A stretch of DNA of 64,000 bases from Camarhynchus parvulus (taxonomy: Eukaryota > Chordata > Aves > Passeriformes > Thraupidae): assembly GCF_901933205.1 (NCBI RefSeq), contig NC_044590.1, positions 11,249,501-11,313,500 on the forward strand, written 5' to 3'. Below, piece by piece: positions 1 through 12,550 of this stretch (position 1 is its first letter; the number at the start of each line of letters is the position of its first letter). Under the pieces are notes generated by a model. The model was not told the DNA's origin and made no database searches. It saw only the letters and a program-made list of their open reading frames with translations. Made by a program: the position numbers and the translations under genes.

Positions 1-240
1 GAAGCAAAATGGCAATAAAAGCATCACTGCCTGATCCTGGGCCTAGAGGATTGGGACAGTCACTTGAGTGCATCTTTGCTTTTGCAGAGACACTCTGCTG
101 TCCCCTGCAGCTGCTCCTCGTGGCCTTCTGGGAGGAACCTCCTCAGACAGAGAACCTTGAGACTGAGCCCTGACCCCAGCCAGGTGCCCTGGCTCTGGAT
201 CAGCATCCAGCTGGGTCTGCTCTGTGACCCACACGGCCAT

Positions 241-935
241 CAGACATCTGCCATGGCCACCACTCATCTGCCAGGGCCATCAGCCATCTACTATGGCCAT
301 TGTTCACCTGCCATGGTCCTCCCTCCCCTGCCAGGGCCATCCATCCCCTGCAATGGCCACCAGCCACCTGGCATAGCCACATCTCACATGCCAGTGCCAT
401 CAGCCACCTGCCATGCCCACCCCTTACCTGTCATGGCCATCCCTTATTTGCCATGGCCATCCCTCACCTGCCATGGCCATCCCTCACCTGCCATGGCCAT
501 CCCTCACCTGCCATGGCCATCCCTCACCTGCCAGGGCCACCGTTCACCTGCCAGGGCCATCGTTCACCTGCCAGGGCCCTCCCTCCCCTGCCATGGCCAC
601 CCCTTACCTGTCATGGCCATCCCTTATTTGCCGTGGCTATCGTTCACCTGCCAGGGCCATCGTTCACATGCCAGGGCCACCCCTTACTTGTCATGGCCAC
701 CCCTTACCTGTTATGGGCATCCCTTATTTGCCAGGACCATCCCTCACCTGCCATGGCCATCCAGCCCTTGCCATGCCTACCCCTCACCTGCCATGGCCAT
801 CCCTCACCTGCCATGGCCATCCAGCCCTTGCCATGCCTACCCCTCACATGCCATGGCCACCCCTCACCTGCCATGGCCATTTTTCACCTTCGAGGGCCAT
901 TGTTCACCTGCCATGGCCGTCCCTCCCCTGCCAGG
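241..935. repeat. 20-bp GC-rich minisatellite, about 35 copies
   Basis: The unit is approximately CCATGGCCATCCCTCACCTG on the plus strand. It is repeated nearly without gaps, so line after line of sequence stays in the same register. Variants include CCAGGGCCATCGTTCACCTG and CCTTACCTGTCATGGCCATC. Higher-order structure is visible: a 60-bp block (three units) recurs at about 758 and 818, and a distinctive block at 421 recurs at 601, 180 bp (nine units) away. The basic unit has no stop in any plus-strand frame, so long frames appear in all three plus frames. That is a property of the repeat and not evidence of a protein. Confidence 0.95.
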
Positions 936-1737
936 GTGACCCAGCAATTGCTGATTCACACAGCCACGGCTGCTGCACCTCCACACGGGGTGTTGCAGCG
1001 ACAAACCAGCCCCCTGAGGAAGGTTTGCCAGACTGAAATGCAATAGATCACTGAGCACCTGCAGTCCCCAGCAGTGACAAGTGTGTCCCCGAGTGCAGAG
1101 CGTCACTTATGTCAACACTGGAGCCAACACGTTCTTCTTCCCCTCTCCATTTCCAAATGTGCCATAATATTTACTGCTGCAATATCTTCCCCCATCAGCT
1201 CTTTAACTGTCTCCTATGGAGCCTAATTAAAATGAAGTATTGTAACACACAATCAACACTTGCACAGTATTGATGGAGACTTGCAGATGGTATTAGGAAG
1301 AAAATAGCTCCTCAGCACTGATTAGCTTGAAAGCTTAAAGAAGTTCCTCCGTTTTCCACGTTGTGTGTCAAGCTGAACATTTTGAAAACAGGAAAGTTGC
1401 ACTGCTTCTTCTACACTTTAATTACAGTAGCACTTCCCACTTGAACACCAGGGCTTAGAATTAGGCAATAATTAGGTGATTCCTCCTCTTTCATCTGCTA
1501 CTTCAGCCTCAGCCACGCTGAACACAGTAACCATCTTCACACTTCAGTTTTAGGTGGCAATTTCAGTGCATAAATAAATAAATATTTACACAGTGTCTGT
1601 ATGAATTTGACAGTGATTCTCTGAGGAAGCAGGTGTTAGAAATGCAACTGAACTGTGATATCTGGGGCTTGGATCTTCTCCTCTAGGTTTTAATGCAGTG
1701 ACAAAACAACGATATTGAAATGTTTAATGCCTCTTTA

Positions 1738-1925
1738 GAATCATAGAATCACAGAATGGTTTGAGACCATCTCATTCCAACCCCCTGCCAGGGGCAGGGA
1801 CACCTTCCACAATCCCACATTGCTCCAATCCCTGTCCAGCTTAGCCTTGGACACTTCTAGGGAAGAATTTCTCCCCAGCATCTAATCTAAGCCTGTCCTC
1901 TTTCCCTTTAAAACCATTCTGCAAG
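1738..1925 (-). mobile_element. CR1 LINE 3'-end fragment
   Basis: The plus strand starts with the inverted CR1 tail (AGAATCATAGAATCACAGAA). It continues through the characteristic stretch with CTGCCAGGGGCAGGGACACC and ends near a TTTAAAACCATTCT segment. This is the reverse complement of the standard avian CR1 3' end, truncated at its 5' side as most copies are. Confidence 0.9.
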
Positions 1926-4504
1926 ATACTGCAGAGACAAAATGTCACCAACTTACATTATTATAAAAAATACATTAGATGGGATAAAATAATGAAGCCC
2001 TCCCCAAAGCTGCTTCCAAGCAACTGACCTGACTTAGTGATATAATTGCCATGCATTTTACTCAGAGGTTACTTCTCTTTCCTTACAAATGACTTTTCAA
2101 ATGTACATCTTCAGGCCATTTTCCCCCTAGTGAAGAAATTTTGTCTAAGGAATGATATAATGGCTGAGTTCTTGTTTGAAAATGGCTTGTTTGACTCATC
2201 ATGCAAGTTTCTAAAAACGTTAATTAAAACCCAAAAGTCTTACCCAGACAACACAATTTATAGGATGAAAAACATCCTATCCCACAGTGCCTCATCCTCC
2301 TAGGACAATTCCTAGAATCTGAAGGCAGCAGGACTCACCATCCACCTCACACACCAGTCCAAAGCAAACAGGCACTCGACAGCTGAAAGCTGGGACAGCA
2401 CTTAAAGGAAACAGAGATCTGAGACTGTGCTTTGAGGGAGGAGAAGCTGAGCTCTTATTCCCACAGGACAGAGCACCAGCTGAGCTCTGAAATTCAAATA
2501 CTGCTTTTTCACCAGATGAGAGATGATAAAATTTAAAGACAATACAGGAAACAGAAGTGAGCGATGATAAAGTAAAAGTTGAACAGCACTCAACCCAGCA
2601 CTGCTGTATCCACAGTGATCTTGACAGCATTCCCAACATCCACTGCTGCTCCCCTCTAAATTGAGCTGTTCACATTAAAAACCCCCAAAAAACCATCATA
2701 CACCAAAAACACTGGGTGCCAAAGAGCAGTGCTTGCTGGAAGTCCTGTCAAACCTCCCTGGTGGGTGTCTCCAGCGTGGTGCATGCTCAGCAGTGTAGGA
2801 CATGTAAAGCTCTGCACATCACACAGACTGGCACAGATCCTGAGGCTCCCACGCTTCCCTTCCAGCAGACAACACAGAGCAGGGCTCCCTAGATAGTCTG
2901 GAGTGGTATTTCAGTGTAAGCAAAGCTAAAATTATAGCAAGCTGTATAATTTGGTGGGTACCTCTGAAAGAAACCCAGGAAGCTCAGAGGAATTGTTTGA
3001 GGTAAGTGTGATCAGAAGGAGCTGGGTGTTTCCTGCGGCAGCAAAGGCATTCCTGGTGCTCCATGGGCACCTCTGGAAGAGGCACCAGAGCTTCTTCCAC
3101 CTCCCCTGCAGCACAGCAAAGAGAGTAAATGCAGGCAGTGAGAGCAGCTTCTTTCTCAGCAGCTTTCTGAGGCTGGAGAAAGCACTTCCAGCCAGGTTCT
3201 CAGCCAACATCCAAGCTCCACATTCCACTCTCTGCTGACTCTCTTGGAGCTGGGCATGAGGGAGAACAAGGAACAGATCCCACAGAGGTGTTTAAGCAAC
3301 CTGCCCCCACCTTCATCTCCTTGGTGCCTGAAGTAGACATGGAGCCACCACACAGCTAAAATAAACTCCCATTTCCCTGTGCCAGGGTGTAACAGGGAAA
3401 GCTGCCAGCTTTGCCACTCCAGAAAGGTTTTCCATGCTGAGGAGGAGGGATGCAGCAGGCAGGAGAACACAGACAGCAGCCTGGAACTGCAGGGGGTCAG
3501 ATCACTGCCTGCAGTTTTGCATGGAGAATGAATGAGTGATGTGTGCCTGACACCTCCTCATGAAAGGAAAAGCAAGATGAAGTTTAAAAACACAAAAAAA
3601 AAAACCAGACTACATTTCATGAGAGTCCATGAATACAGAGTGGGGAGAGAGTTAGCTTCTGACTCAGGGTTTTCGAGTTCTTTGGACCAACAACACTGTT
3701 TATCTCATAAATATCACAAAAGCCAAGCAGGAAGGATTTTTAAGGACAGACCTGTCAGCAGAGTCTGGGAGTCACTCAGCTTTACTGCCCAGAATGTGAC
3801 CACATCACTGCTGTTTCTGTGCTCTGAATACTCAGGAAGGAAACCTGCAGTGGCTGAGGGGGCCCAGAGCATCCCCAGTGTCCTCCTGCCCTCAGGAGGG
3901 AACAGATGGAGAGCTGCAGGCTGCACTTTGCTACTCCTTGAAGGAAGACAAATTTGAAGGAAATGCTCAAAGTGACACACCATTAGTACCCTGGTCCTTA
4001 ACCCTGGGGACAAGCCCAGGTAGGATTTGTTTCATAAAGTCTTAAAGGCATTTGAGTTTAAAAGCATTTCTGTCTGTCAACACCTTCAAGTAGACGATCA
4101 GAGGCAATGCCACTCCGTGACTCCTGTGCAAATCTCTGCACAGGCTGCAAGGTTTGTCCTCCTGTGCTGAATACAAGGCCTTTCTCCAAGTCAGTGACTC
4201 AGGCAGTAATTTAAACCCATCCTGCTTTTCTCACCTAACTCTTCTTAGAGTTATTTACCTCTGGTGGGGTCACACAAACACATCTGGCTGGGTAGGAATG
4301 GCTGGGTTAAGGGAGGCACTGCTAGGATGTGCTGACAGCTGAAAAGATTGGAGCAATCCAGTTGGAGAGAGTTGAAGGATAAAAATGATTGTGGCAAGGG
4401 GGATGGTGAACAGGGGATGGGTGCTTCAGAGAGGGAAATACACCCCTGAGGGAGGAAAAGCTGTTTTACAGGCACCAGAGGTCACAGAGCTGAGGCACAG
4501 GACC
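1926..4504. other. Intronic stretch with no recognised feature
   Basis: No gene-like frame or known repeat was recognised here. There is a short A-run near 3594. The longest open frames are about 115-140 codons, overlap each other on both strands and have no recognisable domain. Confidence 0.5.
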
Positions 4505-4580
4505 CCAGCTTAGGGCTGGAAGGGACCTCAACACCCATCTCACTCCAACCCTCTGCCTTGGGTGGGGACACTTTCTACAA
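4505..4580 (-). mobile_element. Short CR1 LINE remnant
   Basis: About 75 bases (GGGCTGGAAGGGACCTCAAC and onward, through a diverged 'CTCTGCC...GGGGACAC' segment) match the inverted CR1 3' end. Only this most conserved part is recognisable. Confidence 0.65.
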
Positions 4581-4691
4581 AAAAACTCTGAATTATTTGT
4601 GAAGTCCTTTTTCATACCATGAATGAGGGAAGTGTGCCAGAAAAATTAGAAAAAAAAAAAAAAAAAACAACCAAAAAACCAAACTTCTCTA

Positions 4692-5085
4692 CATGTTTGT
4701 CAGAGACATCTTTTATGGAAAATCCTTTCCTTACGGTTTTTCCTCCTGAGAAGCTGAGAGGCCTCAAGAACAAAATGTAAACATTGATTATCTGCTGCTG
4801 TGGAATGCAACAGGTGCATCTGTGATTGGTCTCATGTGGTTGTTTCTCATTAATGGCCAATCACAGTCAGCTGGTTTGGACAGAGTCCAAGCCTCAAGCC
4901 TTTGTTATCATTCCTTCTTATTCTATTCTTAGCCAGCCTTCTGATGAAATCCTTTCTTCTATTCTTTTAGTATAGTTTTAGTATAATATATATCATAAAA
5001 TAATAAATCAGCCTTCTGAAACATGGAGTCAGATCCTTGTCTCTTCTTTCAACCTGAGACCCCTGCGAACACGGTCACACATGTT
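4692..5085 (+). mobile_element. Solo ERVK-type LTR (4698-5079) with 6-bp TSD
   Basis: The LTR starts TGTCAGAGACATC and ends GGTCACA. It is flanked on both sides by CATGTT (4692-4697 and 5080-5085), a 6-bp target-site duplication typical of ERVK integrations. It contains a CCAATCA box near 4857, TA-rich sequence before an AATAAA at about 5002, and a GGAGTCAGATC U5 segment. It is a sibling of the LTR at 13470 and related to those at 10020 and 21078. A long A-run (about 4650-4667) lies just outside its left edge. It is antisense to PTPRT. Confidence 0.88.
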
Positions 5086-5635
5086 CTTCCAAATATTGCT
5101 GTTTCTGGAGCCTGAGTACTCTGGCAAAATTTAAATAAAGATTCATCCCTTTCCCACCAACCTCATCAAGTGATGACTTCACAGGAAAGAACTTTTGAGC
5201 GGAAAATTCCATTTTTGCACAAAAGCAATGTCCAGCATGTCTGTGTCACAGGCAGGTCAGAGAGCCTTCAGTTATTTTTGGTGGACAAAGAATACATTGC
5301 GCAGAACATATATAGATTCTAATAATTATCTTGTCATTGAAAAATTGAGATCCAGGTATATTCTGAGTTTCTACAACTCCTCCTGCTTCCACCTAACATC
5401 ATCAGCTTCTAAGGGGAACAAATTCTAGGGGACAGTTGTGGAGGATGAGCCTCTAGACAGCTGCCATGAAAAACAGAACATTGTAAAGATAAAAAAAATG
5501 ATTCTGTGCCAGGCACACGCTAGATTCTTCATGGCAGACATGACTCTGACAAGCCGAATAAATATGAATAAAAGCCCACCAGAGCTCCAGAAGTGCGTGG
5601 ACAAAGCTCTCAGACACAAATTCACGTTGGAATTT

Positions 5636-5789
5636 TTGGGTCTTTTGGTGGCTGCCCCATCCCTGGGAGTGTCCAAGGCCAGGCTGGACAGGGCTTGGAG
5701 CACCCTGGGATAGTGGAAGGTCCCTGCCATGGCAGGGGATGGAACAAGATGAGCTTTAAGGTCCCTTCAAACCCAACCCATCCTGTGGT
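5636..5789 (+). mobile_element. CR1 LINE 3'-end fragment
   Basis: Plus-strand CR1 signature: CCCATCCCTGGGAGTGTCCA, AGGCCAGGCTGGACAGGGCT, CCATGGCAGGGGATGGAACA and TTTAAGGTCCCTTCAAACCC, ending near CCATCCTGTGG without the usual octamer tail. Confidence 0.88.
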
Positions 5790-8700
5790 AAGTAAGGCAA
5801 AAGGTGGATATTTCAGAGCCCTGTGTTGCAAATAAGAGGAGGTGACCACAGGATCTGATTGCTGCTGGAATATTGTGGTTTGAGGACCAACGCGTTTCTT
5901 CATTGCTCAAAATTAAGGTAATGCAGTGCAAAAATTTTAGCCCAAATTGCTCTAACCAGAAAAAAAGCCCCACAAAACCCAGACCTTTTTCCCCAAACAA
6001 ACTCAACAGCATTAAAGCAATTTAGAACAGAAAACACACACCCCAACAAACAGCGCTGCTTGAAAAGAATTTGCTATAGAATAAAAACATTCCTCCTCTT
6101 ATTTTTTTTTTTTTTAATGTTCTGACATTGTACCTTTAATGCTGTTACCTTTGTTTAACACACCTGGAGCACAGACAATGCTCTGCCCTCCCCTTTCTCA
6201 GTAACCAGCACTTGTTTTAAAAACTCCTCAGTATTTCAGTGCCAAGGGGCACCCCTGGGACAGACAAAAGGCCAGAATTGAGCATTCAGCACACAGGTAC
6301 ATTCCTACAGCCTAAAGAGGACTTCAACAAGGCAATGTTCCTTCTAGCACAGGCCACCACAAACAATTTTGGATATTATTTCTTATTATAAGCATTTTTT
6401 ACGCTGGGACAGGCAGAGACAAATAGGGACATAGAAACTATCACTCAAACAAATTAATTAACCAAGCCTGAAAGCCCAGGAGTGCTGACACCAACCTGTG
6501 AGCCTCAATCCCACGAGTGCCAGGGGAAAATTCTCTCTAACAGCCTGATGGGTTGCAGCAGAACACACCAATAGAATATGAAGCACCTGTTTGCACAGAG
6601 CCTGCTTCCAACTCTTTCACACTGAGCTATTTGCTTCTGTTTGGAAATAAGTAAATATTTGCTCTGCTGTGCCAGCTGGATCAGGGGAAAGCTCTGAATT
6701 GCCTCTCCTAGACAGGAGAAGGCTGGCAGAAGGTGCCTGTCTGGAGTTCACATACACAACATTAATTGGAAGCAACAACTATTGAAAACAGCTTCAGAAC
6801 AGAAATGGGAACAACAAAAGTAGATACAAAATTCAGTTTCACTCCGCAGATTTTATGTCAGGTGCTGCAAAGTTCATCTTTTAACTCCGTGGTTCCTGGG
6901 TTTTTTAGAAGAGTAAGATTAAAAGCACAATCAGAAAAGTTGAGTTTTCACAAAGGCAAGGGAAGTTTTATACCTGAAACTTGTGCCTTGTCTGATTTTG
7001 AAGGAAAGGATGATGTTCTCTCTGAAATGTGATGGGAATCAGTGTTTACAAGAAACTTAACTCTTATCACCTGAAACCCCTTCCATGACCACAGAACAAA
7101 TTATAGAATGAAAATTCAGCACTTCAGACGTGGATTTTAATCTATGACACCTCTCAGACAACAACTCAACAGACATTTATGCAATCTTAGAGCAGCAACT
7201 GCTTTATCTGAGCTGCCAAAAGACAGTTTTAATTCCATATGAAATGAAAAACCATCACAGCTCTAGAGTTGCTTTCAGGCACAGTTTCTCTAATGAAATA
7301 AGATTTTTTTTCTGTCCAGGAAAAAGAATTGTGTGGATCTTTATACAGAGGAATGTGTTATGAATGTAAACATAAACACTATACCAAAGGGACCTACACA
7401 ACAGCAAGTGGAAAGATTTATTCCTATAATAGGTTAAAAACTAATCCATCTGAAGGGGATAAAACCAACTGTGGAGAACTGTTTTTATACAAATACAGAA
7501 ATTCATACATAGCATTGCCTTGATGCAGTATTCCTTGTCTTAAATTCATCTTCCCACTCCTCTGCCTCAGTCCCTCCTCTGTTAAAACAGCCAACTTCAT
7601 GCCAACAGCTTATCTTCCTATTAAAAATGTTCTTAAATACAGTTATCACTTGAAGGCTTTATCTTCCAAGTGGTGGGGTTCCTTGATATATGATCTAATC
7701 TTTCAGGCTCACCAAAGATTTTTGTTAAACTTCATTAATGGACAAATCAATTTCTGGTGGTTTGGATCTATTTGTAAGACCTCCTTCCCTCCTTTTTTTT
7801 TTTTTTTTTTAATTTATTTTTTTCTCTAGGGAATGCTAGGAGACATCTCCAAGTGCCACAGGGAGGAAATGCTGATGTTCAGGCTTTCAGATTTTGTTAT
7901 CTTGTGAGTTGTGATCTCGCTTTCAACCCCCTTCTGATGGTCTCTGCACCAAGATTTTAGTTTAATAATTTGAAGGATTATTGGCAGCTGAAATGAGGAT
8001 TTGTGGATCTTGAGCAAAACACATTATAATCACAACTGTCAGGCTGATTTGGATGCTCAGGCCTCTAAGTCTCCCCAGCAATACTGGAGTACTTTGATGC
8101 AGTCACAGCTATGGTTTGTACTTCAGTATTATTTCTGAAGTCATAAAATATTCCACTGCTTCACATTAAAAAAAAAAAAACTGCTAAAGAAGAACAAATC
8201 AAATAAATAAAAATCCAAAGCTTTTAGCTTATGAAACTAAAAAAACAAAAATAAGTTAAAAGGAGTTGAAAGCATTTCCTTTTCCTCACTACACAGTTGA
8301 ATAACAAATAATTAAAAGAGTGGCTAAGTGTAAGAGCTGCAATCCACTCCCAAGGCCATGGCAATCAGCTGAATCACAAATCCACAGCCTGGGCACATTG
8401 GGGGTTTTTATTTTCACCTCTGTAATGGGAGCTGTGAAGGGACCTCAGAACTCCCCAGAGGGAATGAGAGCTCTGCTCTGGGTTTGTCATGTTAAGGAAC
8501 TGCCTTTAACAGGGAGCAGAAACGCTCATGGAGAGAATAACTGGCCAAAAATGACTTTTAAAAGTCCATTTTCAAGCTCAAACAACACAAAAATGCAACG
8601 TGGTGGTGCAGACAGACAGACACAGCATTGCCAGCCGGGTTTTGCACTCTCATGCTCCATCTGCTGGTTCTGCATCACGATTTAAGACACCAAGCTGCCT

Positions 8701-10019
8701 TTTCCTTTTGTCCCCCAGCTGTGCAAAACCCCTGCTCATCTGGATGAACTGCCAAGCGTTAAACAAGAAATCATGTTCATCTCAACATTTCAGAGTCCAC
8801 TGGGGAAAAATAAAAGGGTAAAATATTTATGACAAAATGTAAAACAGCTAAACATGTGAGGAAGAGCTCTGTTCCTAAATGTTTTGTAAATGCCTCAGGG
8901 TTAAAAGCCTTAGCATGGTAAAAATGTAGTGCTCTCTTCCATTTTGCCTCTGCCTGGCTTTTGTACTCTATGTTAAAGCATCCACGAGAACCAATTAATG
9001 TGCATTTTATTCTTTGAAACATTTAAAATTGGCCACTTCCAGCGTATAAAATCTCAGCATCTCTTATTATTTGAGTGCTTTTCAATACTTGTGCGTATTA
9101 AAACCACATTTGAAAATGAAAGTCATTTATGTTTCAGCTGCCTTTGGAAAAGCAACAAGAGAAACACAAGCAGGAAGCAACACTTGTCCCAAAGGACAAA
9201 GATGGGATCATGACTATGCAAATCCTGAATGGATGCTTTGCAAGGACGGGGCTGTCATTGATTCCCGGGATGAGTTATGGCACAGAGGAGGCAAAGGCAC
9301 CTCCCTCTGGTCCTCCTGAGCCCCAGCTCAATGGGAACACATCCACAGCATCCTCCTTGCCCGGCTCCCTCCCCCTGGCTGGGCTTTTCACGCTGGGATA
9401 AAGCCACAGCTGGAAGCGATCATCTCGTGCACCCTCGGCAAGCCAACAGAGGCAGTAATAACATGGTAATAAGGGATGAGATTTGATGAAAGATGCCTCT
9501 TAACTGAAGACTAAAAGACACCATACAATTTAAATAAAATTGCTTTTAGCAGGGGACTGAGTGACAATTGAGGAAAAATGCTTGGCCTGTTTTTGCAAGT
9601 GGTGGGGCAGATTTTCAGTGGGCATAAAATGCTGACTTGGGCACAGCAGTGCCAGGTTTGCACGAGCCAAGGAGTCACATTTTTAGGCCCACACTGGAGA
9701 AACCCTTAAACTGAGAATGCTGAAATGAAGCTGCACAACCAAGCAGTGAAGAGGTTATTAACACATCAAATATCTGCTTATGTTGCTTCCCTCCCTGCAA
9801 AATTTTGTTAAGCGAGCTGAAAAGAGGAATCACACAATTATCCAAAAGCACACAAGAAAACTCAACCAACCACTTTGTGTTGTGCACAAAGAACCCAGCT
9901 CCCTGCTTAACCCAGGCCGGCTGGGTATCACAGCCATGAAGTAATTTTGGTTTGGTGTCTCTGGGCACCACTTGTGTCCAGACTCCAGTCCTGAGTATCT
10001 GGAATCATCCACGGGCCTG
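5790..10019. other. Intronic stretch with no recognised gene
   Basis: This is largely unique sequence with simple runs: poly-T near 6101-6115 and 7793-7811, and an A-run near 8169. A moderately GC-rich patch at about 9230-9430 gives overlapping frames of 60-90 codons in several registers, with no domain seen. No repeat family was identified. Confidence 0.45.
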
Positions 10020-10449
10020 TGTCACTCACATTCTCTGAAAAAATCCTTTCACCCAGGATTTTCCTCCTGGGAAGCTGAGAAGCCTCAGAGAAAAGGAAAA
10101 CAATTCTTATCTCATTTGCTTCTCCTGTGTTGTGCTCACATGTGCAATGGGTTTGGAGATTGTTTACCCACAGGTGATTGTTCCATTGCATTCTGCTGTG
10201 AGTTGTTTTCACTCTTTGGCCAATCAGGGCCAAGCTGTGTCAGGGCTCTGGAGAGAGTCACCAGTTCTCATTATTATGTTTTTAGCCTTCTGTCTGCATC
10301 CTTTCTGTATTCTTTAGTATAGTTTAGTATAGCATTCTTTAATATAATATAGTATCATAAAATAATAAATGAGCCTTCTGAGAACATGGAGTCAGATTCA
10401 TCATTCCTGCCTTCGTTGGGACATTCCCTGTAAATACAATATGGGCCTG
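10013..10449 (+). mobile_element. Solo ERVK-type LTR (about 10020-10442) with flanking direct repeat
   Basis: The left edge TGTCACTCACATTCTCTG matches the start of the 21078 LTR. The interior shares its GGGAAGCTGAGAAGCCTCAG block, GTTTACC segment, GGCCAATCA box, TTTAGTATAG repeats and ATAATAAAT polyadenylation region. GGGCCTG occurs at 10013-10019 and 10443-10449, interpreted as a target-site duplication. The 3' terminal dinucleotide appears mutated. It is antisense to PTPRT. Confidence 0.85.
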
Positions 10450-10496
10450 CCCTGTCAGTGACCTCATACAGAGCCTTCATGTGAGCCCAGCACATT

Positions 10497-10960
10497 CACA
10501 CAGAATCACTGAGGTTGGAAAAGACCTCCAAGTTCATCAAGTCCAGCCTGTGACCAATCCCCACCCTGACAACCAGCCCAGAGCGCTGAGTGCCACAATC
10601 AGGAGCTCCTTGGACACCTCCAGGGCTGGGGACTCCACCACTCCTTGGTCAGCTACTGCCAATGTTTAACCATCCTTTCCAGGAAGAAATTCCTCCTGTT
10701 GTCCAACCTGCCTGATCCATCCTTTCCAGGAAGAAATTCCTCCTGATGTCCATCCTGAGCCTGCCCTGGGCCAGCCTGAGGCCGTTCCCTCCCCTCCTGT
10801 CCCTGTTCCCTGGAGCAGAGCCCAACCTGGGGCTGTCCCCTCCTGTCAGGAGCTGTGCAGAGCCACAAGGTCCCCCCTGAGCCTCCTTTTCTCCAGGCTG
10901 AGCCCCTTTCCCAGCTCCCTCAATATTCTCCAGCCCCTTCCCTGGACACTCTCAAGCACC
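10497..10960 (-). mobile_element. CR1 LINE fragment with a small internal duplication
   Basis: The plus strand shows an inverted CR1 of the 'GAGGTTGGAAAAGACCTCCA' subtype. It continues through GACACCTCCAGGGCTGGGGA, GGCCGTTCCCTCCCCTCCTG, CCCTGGAGCAGAGCCCAACC and CTTTTCTCCAGGCTGAGCCC. A ~28-bp segment (CATCCTTTCCAGGAAGAAAT and on) occurs twice, at about 10669 and 10718, indicating a local 50-bp tandem duplication. Confidence 0.9.
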
Positions 10961-11995
10961 TCAAACTGCAGAAATACATCCTTGAAAAACTGCAGCAAAA
11001 ATCCAGGTGGTTTGTATTCCCTCCAAATTTGATTCAAACACACTTTTCCCTTAGAAGAGCAGATATTCAGCTGCCTCACCACAAAGTCAAGCTGTGCTTG
11101 AGGGTTTTTCTGAGTCCAACAAAACAGAATGGGGTTTTGTTTTAGGCCTTTTTGTTTTGTTTTCTCCCCTCTCCTTTTCTATTTTTGCCTCTTCAGATTA
11201 AGAATAGCTGTTTGGGAGGAAGCCTGGACAGAACTCAGGAGACAAGAAACATCAAAAAGAACAGTGTCCTAAATTCAGCTGGTGTGAAAGCAAGAGCTGG
11301 GAAGGTTCCCTGCTTTTGGGAGAAGTTGTGAAATCCCACCATTAGTGAGAACAGTTCTTGGCATAAGAGCCTTATGCCTCTCTGGAAGTTGTCGTCTTCC
11401 TGACCAGCCTGCCCACTCCAAAAATAATACTAAATTCATATCACATTCTGGAAAAACTATTAAATTAAACAGCAACAGCATCAGGCAGAAACAGTGTGAT
11501 GTGGAAATGAATAACTAGACTTCCTCCTAATAAAAATAAAAATAAAACATTTCTGGATAACAAACTGCCATTGCAGATAAAAAAAAAGTAAATCCCTAGA
11601 ATTTAAATCCATCGTGAGCAAAATCCCTCTGGGAAAAAAAAAATCCAGACCAAAGAACTATTGTGGCTGGATTTATACTGAGAACTGTATTTATGCAGAC
11701 TAAGATAAGGGCAATCAATCCCCAGGCCCCAGGACAAAAAGCTGATCTTCTGCAAGGATCAGGATAAAGAAAATTCCTCACCATATGTCCCATGGTTAAA
11801 GGCAATGGGGGGCATGCTTTGGGAGACTCAGGAGTGTTTGGGGATTGGTCAGTGCTGGAAACAAATATCAGATTTATGGCACACTGATGTGCTCCAGCAG
11901 TAAATCCCAGCCTTGCTTCTGCATGCTGCTGCTTTCCCACATGTGGAATTTAGAGCCTGAGCTCTGGATGGATCACAGCCTCACACCAAACCCAC

Positions 11996-12550
11996 TGTGC
12001 AAACCCAGGGCACAGGGAATATTTCTCTCTCTGCTCTGGGGTGCCCTGACCCCCAGGGCAGCACTGACTCTGACCCTCATTCATGGAGAAAGTTTCCCAG
12101 ACTTCAAGATAGACTGGAACCCACAAAAGTGTGAAATAGATTATAGAGAGTAGTGCAGGTGTATCACTTGGTGAGAAATTGAGGTTTTGGGATTTTTAGT
12201 GTGCTCCGGATGGAAGCAAGATGGAGGGCACAGGGTGTCATCCTGGGTTTCTTCTTCATGCTGCTTCTTCCTTCTCCATGGGTTTGGGTGGCATTTTGTA
12301 ATTGGGCAGAAAAGTCCCCATTGTGGGCTCTTTGGGATCAGTTATTGGGTTAAGAGGGAAAATAATCCAGGTGTCAGTTCTTAATTGGATACTTTAGCTT
12401 TAAAAGACCTTGGAACAGGAGATTGTTGGCCATTTTTGTGGTGCTTTTCCAGCGTGCTGAGCCTGGTGTGGACAGCATGCAAAACTTAAGATAATAATAA
12501 ACAAGAACCTGAAGACCGGAAAGATCCAGTGTGTGTCTCTTTCCTGACAC
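11996..12550 (+). mobile_element. Solo LTR-like element, inverted relative to the 31.1-31.65 kb LTR
   Basis: It starts TGTGCAAACCCAGGGCACAG. It can be followed base by base as the diverged reverse complement of 31061-31651, sharing CTCTGCTCTGGGGTGC, TTTCCCAGACTTCAAGATAG, TATCACTTGGTGAGAAATTG and GTGGCATTTTGTAATTGGGC. AATAAA at about 12497 is followed by a short U5 ending near CCTGACACA. The left edge is set by the polypurine-tract boundary of the 31-kb copy. No clean target-site duplication was found, and the family is unassigned. Confidence 0.75.

Noticed and set aside
64..1046. Long overlapping plus-strand open frames (about 290, 250 and 205 codons) rich in Pro/His/Cys
   Set aside because: They are translations of the 20-bp minisatellite in three frames, with periodic low-complexity sequence and no domain.
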